Shown: piece after piece, positions 35,344-44,544 of the stretch
Layout: the number at the start of each line of letters is the position of its first letter
Position numbering within the stretch: the first letter of the stretch is position 1
DNA from: Nitrospirales bacterium
GTDB taxonomy: Bacteria > Nitrospirota > Nitrospiria > Nitrospirales > UBA8639
DNA length: 64,000 nt
Direction: 5' to 3'
NCBI GenBank assembly: GCA_029261355.1
Contig: JAJDBM010000058.1
Coordinates: 124,001 to 188,000, forward strand
Notes under the pieces: generated by a model
Seen by the model: the letters and a program-made list of their open reading frames with translations, nothing else
Databases searched by the model: none
Told to the model about the DNA's origin: nothing
Made by a program: the position numbers and the translations under genes

Positions 35344-36213
35344 ATGGCGAATGTCAGTAAAAGCCTATCAACAAATGTTGAGGGTCATGTCTTCGTTGAT
35401 AGTACCTATATCAATTGCGATACCTGTCGGCAGCTGGCTCCTTTCACGTTTCAAGAGGTTGGTGAGTTCTCGAGTGTCTCTCACCAACCTCAAAGCCCTA
35501 CCGAGATGCTCCAAGCTTATCAAGCATTGTTGACCTGTCCCGTTGGATCAATTGGGACGATAGAGAAAAATAAAAACCTTCTCTTAAAGGCTCAACAGAG
35601 TTTCCCCATTCTATTAGCGAATCAGGTGTACTACAACGGCTTCAATTCAGAGAAGTCTTTTGGAGCCAATAGTTATTTCGTGACGCATTTAGACGGGAAT
35701 TGGCTTATTGATTCTCCACGGTATTTGCCATATTTAGTTGAAGCCTTTGAGGCAATGGGAGGCATTCGCTATATTTTCTTAACCCATAAAGATGATGTTG
35801 CTGATGCTGATCGATATGCAAAAAAGTTTCAGGCGACACGTATTATCCATCAGGCTGATCAAGAGGCCATGCTAGAGTCAGAATGGATTGTAGAAGGTCA
35901 GGAAATTATTCAAGCCGCTCCAGATTTTCAAATTATTCCAGTACCAGGTCATACGGCAGGAAGTTTGGCGCTACTCTATAAGGAGACCTATCTTTTTACT
36001 GGCGATCATCTCTAGTGGGATAAAGATAAAGGCATGCTCGACATGCCTTCTCGTTTAGTTTGGAAGGCTCAAGAATTGCTTCGATCAACACAACGTCTAG
36101 CTCAGCTTTCTTTTGAGTGGGTTCTGCCTGGTCATGGCGACCGAATTCGATTATTGTCAACAGACATGCAGAAAGAGTTAAAGCAGTTGCTTGAGTCTCG
36201 ACAGCCTGTTTAG
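35344..36213 (+). pseudogene. Ferredoxin-metallo-beta-lactamase-fold gene with an in-frame amber stop
   Basis: The reading frame has a ferredoxin-like part (YINCDTCRQLAPF and LLTCPVGSIGT, residues about 20-75) and an MBL-fold hydrolase part (FLTHKDDVADA, PGHTAGS, FTGDHL). It stops at a TAG at 36013-36015, but the same frame continues without break to a second TAG at 36211, giving WDKDKGM, LPGHGDR and a normal C-terminus. Reading the TAG as a sense codon restores a 289-residue protein. Two expected ligand positions also differ from the family as I know it (Cys to Tyr at the first cluster ligand, His to Ala after DVAD). The simplest explanation is a decaying gene. TAG is an ordinary stop elsewhere in this window. 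Confidence 0.8.
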
Positions 36214-36253
36214 CTTAATGGTGATATTTTTCTATACTAGAAACTGTGAGAAA

Positions 36254-37957
36254 TTAACCTATATCTCGGCTTCCACTTGGCAGTCGAATGTCATCGACCA
36301 TATTCTGCACTTCGATCGGAGGTTCTGGTGTGAAGTGACTGACGGTGATGGTGGCGATGAAATTGAGGATCATGCCGATAGTGCCGATGCCTTCAGGGCT
36401 AATGCCGAATAGCCATTGCTCGGCAGTTGCGGTGGGATCAAGAAACCGAAACCATATGATATAGGCTGCCGTAAATCCGATTCCCAGGAGCATGCCTGTA
36501 ATCGCACCCTCCTTCGTCGTACGTTTATCAAATATTCCTAGCAGCAAAATTGGGAAAAAGCTCGCAGCGGCTAGTCCGAAGGCGAACGCAACCACTTGAG
36601 CCACAAAGCCCGGTGGATAGATGCCAAGAAGTCCTGCCACGACCACGGCAAACGCCGCTGCGATACGTGCCATGCGCAGTTCATCTTTTTGACTCATATT
36701 TTTCCATAAGACGGACTTGAACAGATCGTGTGAGACCGAGGCTGAGATCACAAGGAGTAATCCTGCGGCTGTGGAGAGCGCTGCAGCCAAACCACCCGCG
36801 GCGACAAGTGCCACGACCCATGCCGGAAGTTTGGCAATCTCTGGATTGGCGAGCACCATGATATCCCGATCTACCATGAGCTCATTCTTCTGAGCATCGC
36901 CACTATATTGAATAACGCCGTCTCCATTGAGGTCTTTGAAGACAATGAGCCCCGTGGCTTCCCAACTTTTAAACCATTGTGGCGCTTCCACGTAAGGTTT
37001 TTCATTGAGGGTCTCAATCATGTTAACTCTGGCGAACGCACTTACGGCGGGTGCGGTGGTGTAGAGAAGGCCGATAAAGATTAATGCCCACATGGCACTC
37101 CATCGGGCTGCTCGGGAATTTGGCACCGTGTAGAAACGAATGAGGACATGCGGGAGTCCGGCGGTGCCAATCATGAGTGCCATGGTGATAGCCAGGACAT
37201 CAATCATGCTTTTTTTCCCATCAACCCATGCTCCTGTATATTCAGGCAGGCCGAGGTCTCGATGAATGGCATCGAGTGCTTCGAGTAGCGCCATGCCAGC
37301 ATGTTGTCCCTCAAGTAAGGTCGATCCAAACCCAATCTGTGGAATAGCCCAGCCCGTCATTTGCCATGAGATGGCCGCTGCGGGAACGAGGTACGCGACG
37401 ATCAATACACAGAATTGAGCGACTTGCGTGTAAGTTATTCCACGCATCCCACCCATGACGGCATAGAAAAATACAATGACGACCCCAATCACGACTCCGA
37501 TGTTCACATCAACTTCGAGGAAGCGTGAGAAGACGACGCCAACGCCACGCATTTGTCCTGCGACATAGGTGAATGACACAAAAATTGCACAGAATACTGC
37601 GATGACGCGGGCTGTTTGTGAGTAGTAGCGATCGCCTACGAATTCAGGAATAGTATAGCGTCCATATTTTCGCAGATACGGTGCTAAGAGAAGAGCTAAA
37701 AGGACATACCCGCCCGTCCAACCCATGAGATAGATGGTGCCGGTATATCCCATGAAGGAGACGAGTCCTGCCATGGAGATAAACGAAGCGGCACTCATCC
37801 AATCGGCCGCGGTGGCCATGCCATTGGCAAGTGGTGGGACGCCGCGCCCTGCCACGTAGAACCCTGATGTCGATTGAACGCGGCTCCATATAGCAATGCC
37901 GATGTAAATGGTAAACGTGATGCCGACGAGGAGATAGGTCCAGTCCTGAATGTTCAC
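36254..37957 (-). CDS. Sodium:solute symporter, large subunit (VC_2705/ActP type)
   Basis: The 567-residue inner-membrane protein has about 13 hydrophobic segments and SSS-family motifs: a start WTYLLVGITFTIYIGIAIW, AAGGLAAALSTAAGLLLVISAS and RMARIAAAFAVVVAGLLGIYPPGFVAQVVAFAFGLAAASFFPILLLG. It belongs to the subgroup that works with a DUF4212 small subunit, encoded immediately upstream with a four-base overlap. Probable substrates are acetate or other short organic acids, driven by Na+. A soluble loop with DLNGDGVIQYSGD looks like an EF-hand-like calcium site between membrane segments and is an uncommon insertion. Confidence 0.88.
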   Translation of the reverse strand: MNIQDWTYLLVGITFTIYIGIAIWSRVQSTSGFYVAGRGVPPLANGMATAADWMSAASFISMAGLVSFMGYTGTIYLMGWTGGYVLLALLLAPYLRKYGRYTIPEFVGDRYYSQTARVIAVFCAIFVSFTYVAGQMRGVGVVFSRFLEVDVNIGVVIGVVIVFFYAVMGGMRGITYTQVAQFCVLIVAYLVPAAAISWQMTGWAIPQIGFGSTLLEGQHAGMALLEALDAIHRDLGLPEYTGAWVDGKKSMIDVLAITMALMIGTAGLPHVLIRFYTVPNSRAARWSAMWALIFIGLLYTTAPAVSAFARVNMIETLNEKPYVEAPQWFKSWEATGLIVFKDLNGDGVIQYSGDAQKNELMVDRDIMVLANPEIAKLPAWVVALVAAGGLAAALSTAAGLLLVISASVSHDLFKSVLWKNMSQKDELRMARIAAAFAVVVAGLLGIYPPGFVAQVVAFAFGLAAASFFPILLLGIFDKRTTKEGAITGMLLGIGFTAAYIIWFRFLDPTATAEQWLFGISPEGIGTIGMILNFIATITVSHFTPEPPIEVQNMVDDIRLPSGSRDIG

Positions 37958-38292
37958 TCAAGTGTCTCCGAGGAATGTCCGGAAGAGGTCGGTGCTTGAC
38001 CGTCGTTTACGCCATGACGTCGGTCAATTCGATCCATGGCATGGGCATACACAAAGACGAGAATGATGAAGGTGTAGATGGAACCTTGTTGTGCGAACCA
38101 GAAGCCGAGTGGGAATCCACCGAGTTGAAATTGATTGAGTGGTTCAACGAAGACAATACCAAGAAGGTAGGAGACGACGAACCAGAAAAAAAGCAGTATG
38201 GACATCAGGCGAAGATTATCATGCCAATGAGCATGTGCCTTAGTTTTCTGATCGGCCTTTTGGTGTGGCTGAAGAGGCGGTGTCTTACCCAA
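37954..38292 (-). CDS. DUF4212 sodium/substrate symporter small subunit
   Basis: The 112-residue protein has two transmembrane helices (ILLFFWFVVSYLLGIVFV and FWFAQQGSIYTFIILVFVYAHAMD) and the DUF4212 pattern HWHDNLRLMSILLFFWFV. This small subunit pairs with the ActP-like symporter encoded next. Its last codons overlap the symporter start by four bases, so the two are translationally coupled. The only start on the frame is a TTG at 38292 with no clear SD, so the first 20 residues are uncertain. Confidence 0.82.
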   Translation of the reverse strand: MGKTPPLQPHQKADQKTKAHAHWHDNLRLMSILLFFWFVVSYLLGIVFVEPLNQFQLGGFPLGFWFAQQGSIYTFIILVFVYAHAMDRIDRRHGVNDGQAPTSSGHSSETLE

Positions 38293-38357
38293 GATGGAAG
38301 GACTTTCTGAAGAAATTCATAAGAGTGAAGGTGCTGTCAATGTTCAATGGAATTGCA

Positions 38358-38801
38358 TTATCCTATCCGGAAGAATTCATACAGTATCAAGATAGCCGAA
38401 ACACCTGCCGCAAAGCTCGAAAACATTCCCAAGTTTGTAGACTTGAGCCATCCCAAGAGTCCTACGCCTATCAAGAATGACAGAATTCCAATCGATATCG
38501 ACCATTGAATCACTATAAAAGAGAAATCAAGGTCTGGAGGTTCCGAATTATCGCCAAAATTCAACATAACTGGTAGCAGACGCAAGGCGCTGGCATAGAC
38601 CACAAGAATGATGAATGAGCACGTCGAAGAGAGAAAGGAGCCAGTGATATAGTTGGCCAGGGGATGACCATCGTTGCTGGCGGACATACGCGCGACTACA
38701 GCTACAGAAGATCCTGCGAGAAGCGCTCCTACGAAGGAGATAGGTTCAGCGACTCCTGAAATCAATACTTGCAGTTCTTCTACCGTCGTTTCTTCTTCCA
38801 T
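38358..38801 (-). CDS. Membrane protein of unknown function
   Basis: I do not recognise this 147-residue protein. It has four predicted membrane helices (about residues 20-40, 50-75, 90-112 and 120-143) with short loops and an acidic N-terminus (EEETTVEELQVL). It lies 65 bases upstream of the symporter small-subunit gene on the same strand and may be co-transcribed with it. Nothing indicates transport or signalling. Confidence 0.65.
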   Translation of the reverse strand: MEEETTVEELQVLISGVAEPISFVGALLAGSSVAVVARMSASNDGHPLANYITGSFLSSTCSFIILVVYASALRLLPVMLNFGDNSEPPDLDFSFIVIQWSISIGILSFLIGVGLLGWLKSTNLGMFSSFAAGVSAILILYEFFRIG

Positions 38802-39109
38802 GCTTATCTATTTGCTTGGACTAGGGTGGTTGCTTAGGGTAATTAGATTGAGCCTAGAGAGCACAATGGAATTGAATGTCTGTAGATTTATTGATTGTAT
38901 CGGTCATATAGAGAAAAATACAGAATTATTGTCAATATAAATTATGAAAGGCTCTCTAGGGATAATCGGGTTCCGTTTCATGAATGAGAGTGCAAGTGAA
39001 AAGATTGTCGATGTCCATGCTTAGAGGTTCAGTGTTGTGCTTCTGAAATTGATGTCGTAAAGGATTCACTCTGTCTTGCCTATTTAAACTACGAGGGTTT
39101 CAGGTACAT
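38802..39109. other. Intergenic region between divergent genes
   Basis: About 308 AT-rich bases between the leftward membrane-protein gene and the rightward DUF2891 gene. It should hold both promoters. No repeat, small gene or strong hairpin was seen. Confidence 0.4.
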
Positions 39110-40099
39110 ATGTCGAGAGAAAATCTACAATTTAGTGATCAGAACTCGTGGGAGAAATTCTGCGCGATGCGCATGGACTACATTTCTGCACTTGCAGAAG
39201 TGGTTGAACGAGGGATGATTAAACAAGATACGACGCATCCAGCATTTTGCGGTTGCATCGATTGGCATTCCAGTGTGCATGGGACCTACGCCTTGTTAGC
39301 GGCATCGCGGTTGACGGGGGAATCACGGTGGGTGGATGTGGTGGAATCTATTTTGACCTCTGAACGATTGGTCGGTGAATTGGCTTGTCTTCAACGTGGG
39401 GAGCTAACCCATGAATTACCCTATGGGTATGCATGGTTTCTGAAACTTACGCAGGAACGTGAGCGGTGGGGTGGTCAAACAGATTTACTTCCACTTGCAA
39501 CAGAAATTTCACGGCAACTAGAGCAGTGGATATTTTCACTTTCGAATGATGAAGTGTTACATCATGTTCTCCGCCGGGAATACGGAAATCTATCTTGGGC
39601 TGTGTTGAATCTGTGGGAGTGGAGCCAATGGAAAGGTTTGGTTGAGCTAGGTGAGAGGCTGAGGATCTTCACAAAGGAACGACTTATGACTCTCGATAAA
39701 CACCTTCCGTCATCATCTGACGAGCAAACCGATGAATTCTTTGCCGCCTCTCTTCAAAGGACCCGCGCTATTCTTCCCATTGTAGAGTCTGATGAATCGC
39801 AAGCATGGCTCACGTCATATTATAAAAATCAGATTATCCTTACTCCTCTGACAATGGTTTCGACGCCTCATTCGGGGGGATTAAATTTTAGTCGAGCCTG
39901 GGGGTTCTGGTCGCTATTTATTGCAACGGGTGATGAGTCATTTCGGGACATGTATGTGAATCATATCGTGACGCACATGGAGTCACCACAATATTGGCGA
40001 GATGACTACAAGAAGTATAGCCACTGGGTTCCGCAGTTTGGGATTTATGCGATTGCGTTGAGTTTGGATGAGAAAGTGAGAAAACTTGAAGAGCTTTAA
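39110..40099 (+). CDS. DUF2891 family protein
   Basis: The 329-residue soluble protein fits DUF2891: HPAFCGCIDWHSSVHGTYALL near residue 42, a run of alpha-hairpins and a C-terminal PQFGIYAIALSL. The HxxFxGC-DWHSxxHG block suggests a metal- or substrate-binding face on an alpha/alpha barrel like those of glycan-active enzymes. No signal peptide is present. The function of the family is unknown. It stands alone and converges on the gene at 40158. Confidence 0.82.
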   Translation: MSRENLQFSDQNSWEKFCAMRMDYISALAEVVERGMIKQDTTHPAFCGCIDWHSSVHGTYALLAASRLTGESRWVDVVESILTSERLVGELACLQRGELTHELPYGYAWFLKLTQERERWGGQTDLLPLATEISRQLEQWIFSLSNDEVLHHVLRREYGNLSWAVLNLWEWSQWKGLVELGERLRIFTKERLMTLDKHLPSSSDEQTDEFFAASLQRTRAILPIVESDESQAWLTSYYKNQIILTPLTMVSTPHSGGLNFSRAWGFWSLFIATGDESFRDMYVNHIVTHMESPQYWRDDYKKYSHWVPQFGIYAIALSLDEKVRKLEEL

Positions 40100-40157
40100 A
40101 GTGTAAGTCAACATGAGGATTTTTTTTAATATTGATTGAGACAATGGTTTCGCATTG

Positions 40158-40901
40158 TCAGGAGGGATTTTGTTTAAGTGTAAGAGTATTTTGATTCGAG
40201 AAAAGCCAGGTCATACCCGCATCACGGACCTTATAAGCAGTGAAGAAATCTCCATCATAGTCCTGATTTGTAGTTGCTTCTAGAAATCCCTTGTCTAGCA
40301 GTGCCTTTATTCCAAGCATTGTTGCAATTTTAGTAAAGCCTGTGCTCTCCATGTCTTGTCGAATTCTGTATATAGCAGTGCTGTCTTCGGGAGTATCAAG
40401 GTTTTGAACACAGGATATTAACGCTGCGATTTCGTATTGCTCAAGCCCTTCTACTTTAGCTACAGATCTTATGGTACTAAGCTTTCCAAGCTGGCTTTTC
40501 TTTTCGAGTATGGCTTTTAGCCTATCCGTAATCTTTGATTGGAGACTTTCGAAGTCACTGGATGATTCCGTTGAATATTGAATGACTTTGCGGTGTTGTA
40601 TATCAAAAGGAAAGCGAGAAGTTCGTTCATCGGAACATAGGAGAATAACTTCAACTTTGCTGGCTATCGCAAATCCTAGTTCAAACCAGACATTGGGGTT
40701 ATCAATTGTGATGTCAGCTAAGCAGGCGTCAGAGGATTCGATTCCTGATTCTATATCATCTATCGGAATGCTCACGTGAGGGTCTTGATCTACTCGATAG
40801 GGTTCAAGCCCGGAGTTTTGAATTGCTCGGGAATATATATCCTCGTATCTCTTATCAAACTTACCTTTATCAAATGGTTGAATTACAAAACATTTGCCCA
40901 T
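40158..40901 (-). CDS. Nucleoside 2-deoxyribosyltransferase-like/TIR-like protein
   Basis: The first 120 residues form a flavodoxin-like fold with CFVIQPFDKGKFDKRYEDIY at the start, the acidic DACLADIT strand and NVWFELGFAIAS, the Asn/Glu block typical of nucleoside deoxyribosyltransferase-like and TIR-related NAD-processing domains. The remaining 130 residues are helical, with a possible winged-helix-like part (MLGIKALLDKGFLEATTNQDYDG). Such proteins serve as nucleotide-cleaving effectors or sensors, some in phage defence. ATG 40901 has AAAGGAGA upstream and is preferred over the longer TTG frame. It stands alone. Confidence 0.7.
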   Translation of the reverse strand: MGKCFVIQPFDKGKFDKRYEDIYSRAIQNSGLEPYRVDQDPHVSIPIDDIESGIESSDACLADITIDNPNVWFELGFAIASKVEVILLCSDERTSRFPFDIQHRKVIQYSTESSSDFESLQSKITDRLKAILEKKSQLGKLSTIRSVAKVEGLEQYEIAALISCVQNLDTPEDSTAIYRIRQDMESTGFTKIATMLGIKALLDKGFLEATTNQDYDGDFFTAYKVRDAGMTWLFSNQNTLTLKQNPS

Positions 40902-41037
40902 ACGAATTCTCCTTTTCAAACCGAATACTTACATCAAACCATAAATTATTGAATTGCAATTGATTTTATACCCCCTAATTAATGCACGCCCCTAAAGGGA
41001 TTTGGCTTCATTTTTAGTGAATAAACTTGTCAGAGTG

Positions 41038-41940
41038 CTAGATAGTTGTAGTATTTTTCTGTTCTTCAGCGTGATAGGAACTTCGGACGAGGGGGCCAGA
41101 TTCCACATGTTTGAAGCCGAGGGTTTGTGCTTCCGTCTTGAGCATGTCGAATTCATCAGGATGGTAAAATCGAGCGACTAGCATGTGTTCTTTGGTGGGT
41201 TGTAGATATTGGCCAATCGTCAAAATGTCACAATCTACTTCGCGTAGATCTCGCATGACTTCACGGATTTCTTCAATGGTTTCTCCAAGTCCGGCGATCA
41301 GACCTGTTTTCGTTGTGGCACCTAATTGTTTGGCTTGTTTGAGGAGTTGAATTGATCGGTCATATTTACCTTGTGGTCGAATGGACGGAAATAAACGAGG
41401 TACGGTTTCGATGTTGTGGTTGAGAATATCTGGCTTCTCGTCTAGCACTGTGGCTAAAGCCGATAAATTACCTTGAAAGTCTGGTATCAACACTTCAATG
41501 CCACAGCTTGGAATTTTCTTTCGAGTGAGGCGGATGGTTTCTGCAAACAACGATGCCCCGCCATCGGGTAACTCATCACGATTGACTGACGTGATGACGG
41601 CATGTCGGAGATCTAATGCCTCTATCGCTTCAGCCACGCGTTGAGGCTCATCAAGATCAAGACTGGTTGGTTTGCCTGTTTCGACCGAGCAGTAATGGCA
41701 ACGTCTGGTGCAGACATCACCTAAGATTAGGAATGTGGCGGTTCGGTTGTTCCAACATTCCCACAGGTTAGGGCAACGGGCTTCTTCACAGATGGTGTGT
41801 AACCCTCGTTCATCAATAATCTTACGAATGTCTCGATAGTCCGGCCCTTGTCGCAGTTTGACTTTGAACCATTCGGGAAGACGTTGCCGTTGTGTGGATG
41901 GCCCTGTTTTTTTGACGTCCGTGATTGGGATTAAATTCAC
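41038..41940 (-). CDS. lipA: Lipoyl synthase
   Basis: This radical SAM enzyme inserts two sulfurs into octanoyl chains on lipoyl-dependent enzymes. Both iron-sulfur sites are visible: the auxiliary cluster in CEEARCPNLWECW and the radical SAM cluster CTRRCHYC, followed by VGxPxxLD-like sequence (VETGKPTSLDLDEP). GLGETIEEIREVMRDLR and the C-terminal VASGPLVRSSYHAEE-like end (VESGPLVRSSYHAEE) are standard. The length of 300 residues is typical. No lipB, pdh or gcv gene is adjacent, so it stands alone. Confidence 0.95.
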   Translation of the reverse strand: MNLIPITDVKKTGPSTQRQRLPEWFKVKLRQGPDYRDIRKIIDERGLHTICEEARCPNLWECWNNRTATFLILGDVCTRRCHYCSVETGKPTSLDLDEPQRVAEAIEALDLRHAVITSVNRDELPDGGASLFAETIRLTRKKIPSCGIEVLIPDFQGNLSALATVLDEKPDILNHNIETVPRLFPSIRPQGKYDRSIQLLKQAKQLGATTKTGLIAGLGETIEEIREVMRDLREVDCDILTIGQYLQPTKEHMLVARFYHPDEFDMLKTEAQTLGFKHVESGPLVRSSYHAEEQKNTTTI

Positions 41941-42144
41941 GAGGGACTATTCTCACTTTGCAAGAATGACTAGTTAAACGAACTTAGCTGTTCTGTTTTT
42001 TAGATAGAAGATACGAACGAAGCTTACTGTACTGGGTTTGACCGGAAGATTTCTAGTGGGGGTTGGAGTATCTGTTTAGGAGTCTTGTGGATAACTGAAG
42101 AATCATAAGATTTTGACTGGGTGTCATCATACTGTTGAAAATAG

Positions 42145-44007
42145 TCAGTATTTCAGCTGAAGTGTTGGTCCTTTGCTTGGATCACCTAAGGTTGCGGCAC
42201 CTTCCTTGGAATGATAAATGGCCTTACCCTCTTGGTTCTCGTTCGCTAGTTTTAAAAGCCAACTGATATGGCGACTCCCTTCATTGAGCGCATCACGAAC
42301 GTCAGTGGTGACATCCCAGGATACTTCTCCAGTCATTCCCGTAGTGTGATAGACCGTATCGGTGGCAGGACCAGCAACGACATCGCCACCAACCCACTGC
42401 ACTGCGCAGTTGGTCTGTGAGTTGCCAATGTCAGAATCCACCGGACAATTCCATGTCACCCCTTCGCCAGTTCCAGATGTTCGTTCTGACTGAGGAATAC
42501 CTAGGAGCTTTCCATTACCTTCCACAAATGAATCCATTAATCGATGCACATTCACGAAACGGTCTTGGGTGTCCATGTTTTTGACTGGTTTGGCCATGGT
42601 GAATGTGAGTGTTGCCTTGGTAAGACTTGCACCAGATGCTTGCGGAAGATTAAAGCCAGTCACCGTTCGTTTTGGACCTTGCTTTTGTATTCGGAGCGTT
42701 AAATTATCCCCTTCATTGGAATTCGCCGAGCTACTGTTAATGAAGCTATCTTGAGCACTGGTGAAGGTATGGTCAGATGAGAAGTCTGCTCGGTAAATGC
42801 CAGATGTACCATCATCAAAGTATGCCAAGAATACGAGATGATTCCCACTCAGTCCATATGGCCCCATGAGTAGCTGGGAGATAATTTTCTCATCCAACAT
42901 GTCATTGGTGTCGATGATTGTCGTGAGAGTTCCTCCCTTTGATAGATACAGGCCTCCATGTAGGTGGTTGTGGGCCATGAACGCGACGGTGTCTTGATCA
43001 ATGGAGGGCGATAGGACTGAGAGGGATTCTACGTCAGTACCTGGTAATGAAGAATGGGTATCGGCAATGAGTGAGAGTCCAGTGATGTTTGAATAAATAC
43101 TCGTTGGCCCATAGGAGGATTCGATATGAACAAATGCCGACTTTCCTGCAGAAAATAAGGGATATGGGCCTGAGTACACACATGATCCGAGCCTGACACA
43201 ATCAAACATTCCCTCGAATGAAGAAAATTTTTGAAAGTTGCCAGGGATGGGACTGTGGGTGTCAGCAATCGTAGAAATCGTGCCATCTTGTAGGGTAAAT
43301 ATCCCATTGTGGGAAGACGAGCCCCCAGCTCCAAATCCCAAGAGTCCATTGCTAAGAGACGCTCCTGCGAAGAATTCAAAAGAGCCCAAAATGGCCGGGG
43401 CAGGAGTGTTGTGATCAATCAGAGTCCGAAGGACGCCATTCTCATACTGGTAAATACCATGATTGTCGTTGGCATCTGCACCGACAAATGCAATCTTTCC
43501 GTTTTCCAGTGAAGGATAGCCTAAAGATTGAAAGGGTTCACTACTGTCTGGAATGAGGGTATTTCGGTCTGCAATAGATTCAAGCGTTCCATTACGCCAG
43601 AGATAAATGCCTTCTGTGTCTGGATAGGCTGTTCCCCAAAAGGCAATCTCTCCTTGATTCAACGACATGGCGACAGCCCAATCAAACGTTTCAGTAGTTC
43701 CAGGGATCAAGGTGTTGGTATCAGCGATCAATTGGACGCCATGGTCTTCAGTGAATTGGTAGAGCCCGAGCCGTGGCTTTGCTCCGTCATGGCTGCTTCC
43801 CCAAAAGACAAGGTTCTCATGATTGATTGCTGGAAGAGTGAGCTCTCCAACCGAACCGACAAATTCTTGAAATGTTCCATTGCCCGTTGGAGTGGGAGTT
43901 GTCGTGTCTACAATTTTTGTATAGGTCACTGTTAGTTCAGCAGATGCGACAGGTATCCATGTGATGGTCACGAAAGCTGCAAGGATGAAGTGCTTGAACA
44001 TTTTCAT
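42145..44007 (-). CDS. Secreted repeat protein with C-terminal DNRLRE domain
   Basis: A signal peptide (MKMFKHFILAAFVTITWIPVASA) is followed by about six ~60-residue units that repeat the pattern 'N...I.F.G.......GIY...G.L..IADTNT.IPG' (for example GIYLWRNGTLESIADRNTLIPD). That is the DUF7453-like beta-propeller type. From about residue 405 a DNRLRE-like beta sandwich follows (FTSAQDSFINSSSANSNEGD, LTLRI, WDVTTDV, WLLKLANENQEGKAIYHSKEG). The protein is exported and likely surface-bound or extracellular. The longer frame to 44070 is not used. The function is unknown; adhesion or polysaccharide binding are guesses. It stands alone with a long empty upstream region. Confidence 0.78.
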   Translation of the reverse strand: MKMFKHFILAAFVTITWIPVASAELTVTYTKIVDTTTPTPTGNGTFQEFVGSVGELTLPAINHENLVFWGSSHDGAKPRLGLYQFTEDHGVQLIADTNTLIPGTTETFDWAVAMSLNQGEIAFWGTAYPDTEGIYLWRNGTLESIADRNTLIPDSSEPFQSLGYPSLENGKIAFVGADANDNHGIYQYENGVLRTLIDHNTPAPAILGSFEFFAGASLSNGLLGFGAGGSSSHNGIFTLQDGTISTIADTHSPIPGNFQKFSSFEGMFDCVRLGSCVYSGPYPLFSAGKSAFVHIESSYGPTSIYSNITGLSLIADTHSSLPGTDVESLSVLSPSIDQDTVAFMAHNHLHGGLYLSKGGTLTTIIDTNDMLDEKIISQLLMGPYGLSGNHLVFLAYFDDGTSGIYRADFSSDHTFTSAQDSFINSSSANSNEGDNLTLRIQKQGPKRTVTGFNLPQASGASLTKATLTFTMAKPVKNMDTQDRFVNVHRLMDSFVEGNGKLLGIPQSERTSGTGEGVTWNCPVDSDIGNSQTNCAVQWVGGDVVAGPATDTVYHTTGMTGEVSWDVTTDVRDALNEGSRHISWLLKLANENQEGKAIYHSKEGAATLGDPSKGPTLQLKY

Positions 44008-44544
44008 TGATCGAAGTTGAGTACACATAGTCAAAGAGTTGTGTCGGAAAAAGTGTTGCCCGGGGTCCAATTATGAATACGTGATGCTACTTTCGGTCAC
44101 AGTTGAACATGACTAAAGACGGCGAGGAATAATACACATTCATCTCAATATGTTGTCGAGATTTTCTCATTTGAATTGGTTGTCAGGACTTCGAAGAGGT
44201 CTTGGCAGGATGATTGAAGATGACTTCCCGGAGTGAAGGGACGGGGAAAATTATAAGTTCAATCAATGATTGGGAAAACGTGAAGAAGTATTGAAATGCA
44301 TAGAAAGTCATTCAAAAAGTAGCGGATAGGAGCACTATGTTAAGGAATTCCTAAGAAGAAACATGATGAATGAGTAGCCTCTATCAATGATGGAGGCTAC
44401 TCATTCATTAAACTGATTTCTACAGAAAATAAAGGATCGTCCTGGGATTCTTCTAGCCTCTTGGTTGGAATGGGGACCCAGGTTGAGCTTCTTTGTCGTC
44501 GACCCTACTTTCCTCGTTCGTTACTTGTTCGGAGGTGGCAAATG
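44008..44544. other. Intergenic region with one strong hairpin
   Basis: About 540 bases between the secreted repeat protein gene and mscS, both leftward. Apart from the hairpin at 44367-44407 nothing with a start, SD or recognisable content was found. The 76-codon plus frame at 44461-44691 is mostly opposite mscS and is not used. Confidence 0.45.
44367..44407 (-). terminator. Hairpin downstream of mscS, probable terminator
   Basis: Arms 44367-44381 and 44393-44407 (TGAATGAGTAGCCTC / GAGGCTACTCATTCA) form a perfect 15-bp stem with an 11-base loop. On the leftward transcript of mscS it lies about 140 bases after the stop and is followed by UCAUGUUUCUUCUU, a weak U-rich tail. It is a probable intrinsic terminator or 3' stability element. 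Confidence 0.5.

Noticed and set aside
36013-36015. Read-through or reassigned TAG
   Set aside because: TAG ends other intact genes in the window (for example at 2971, 19180 and 26417), so a general recoding is unlikely.
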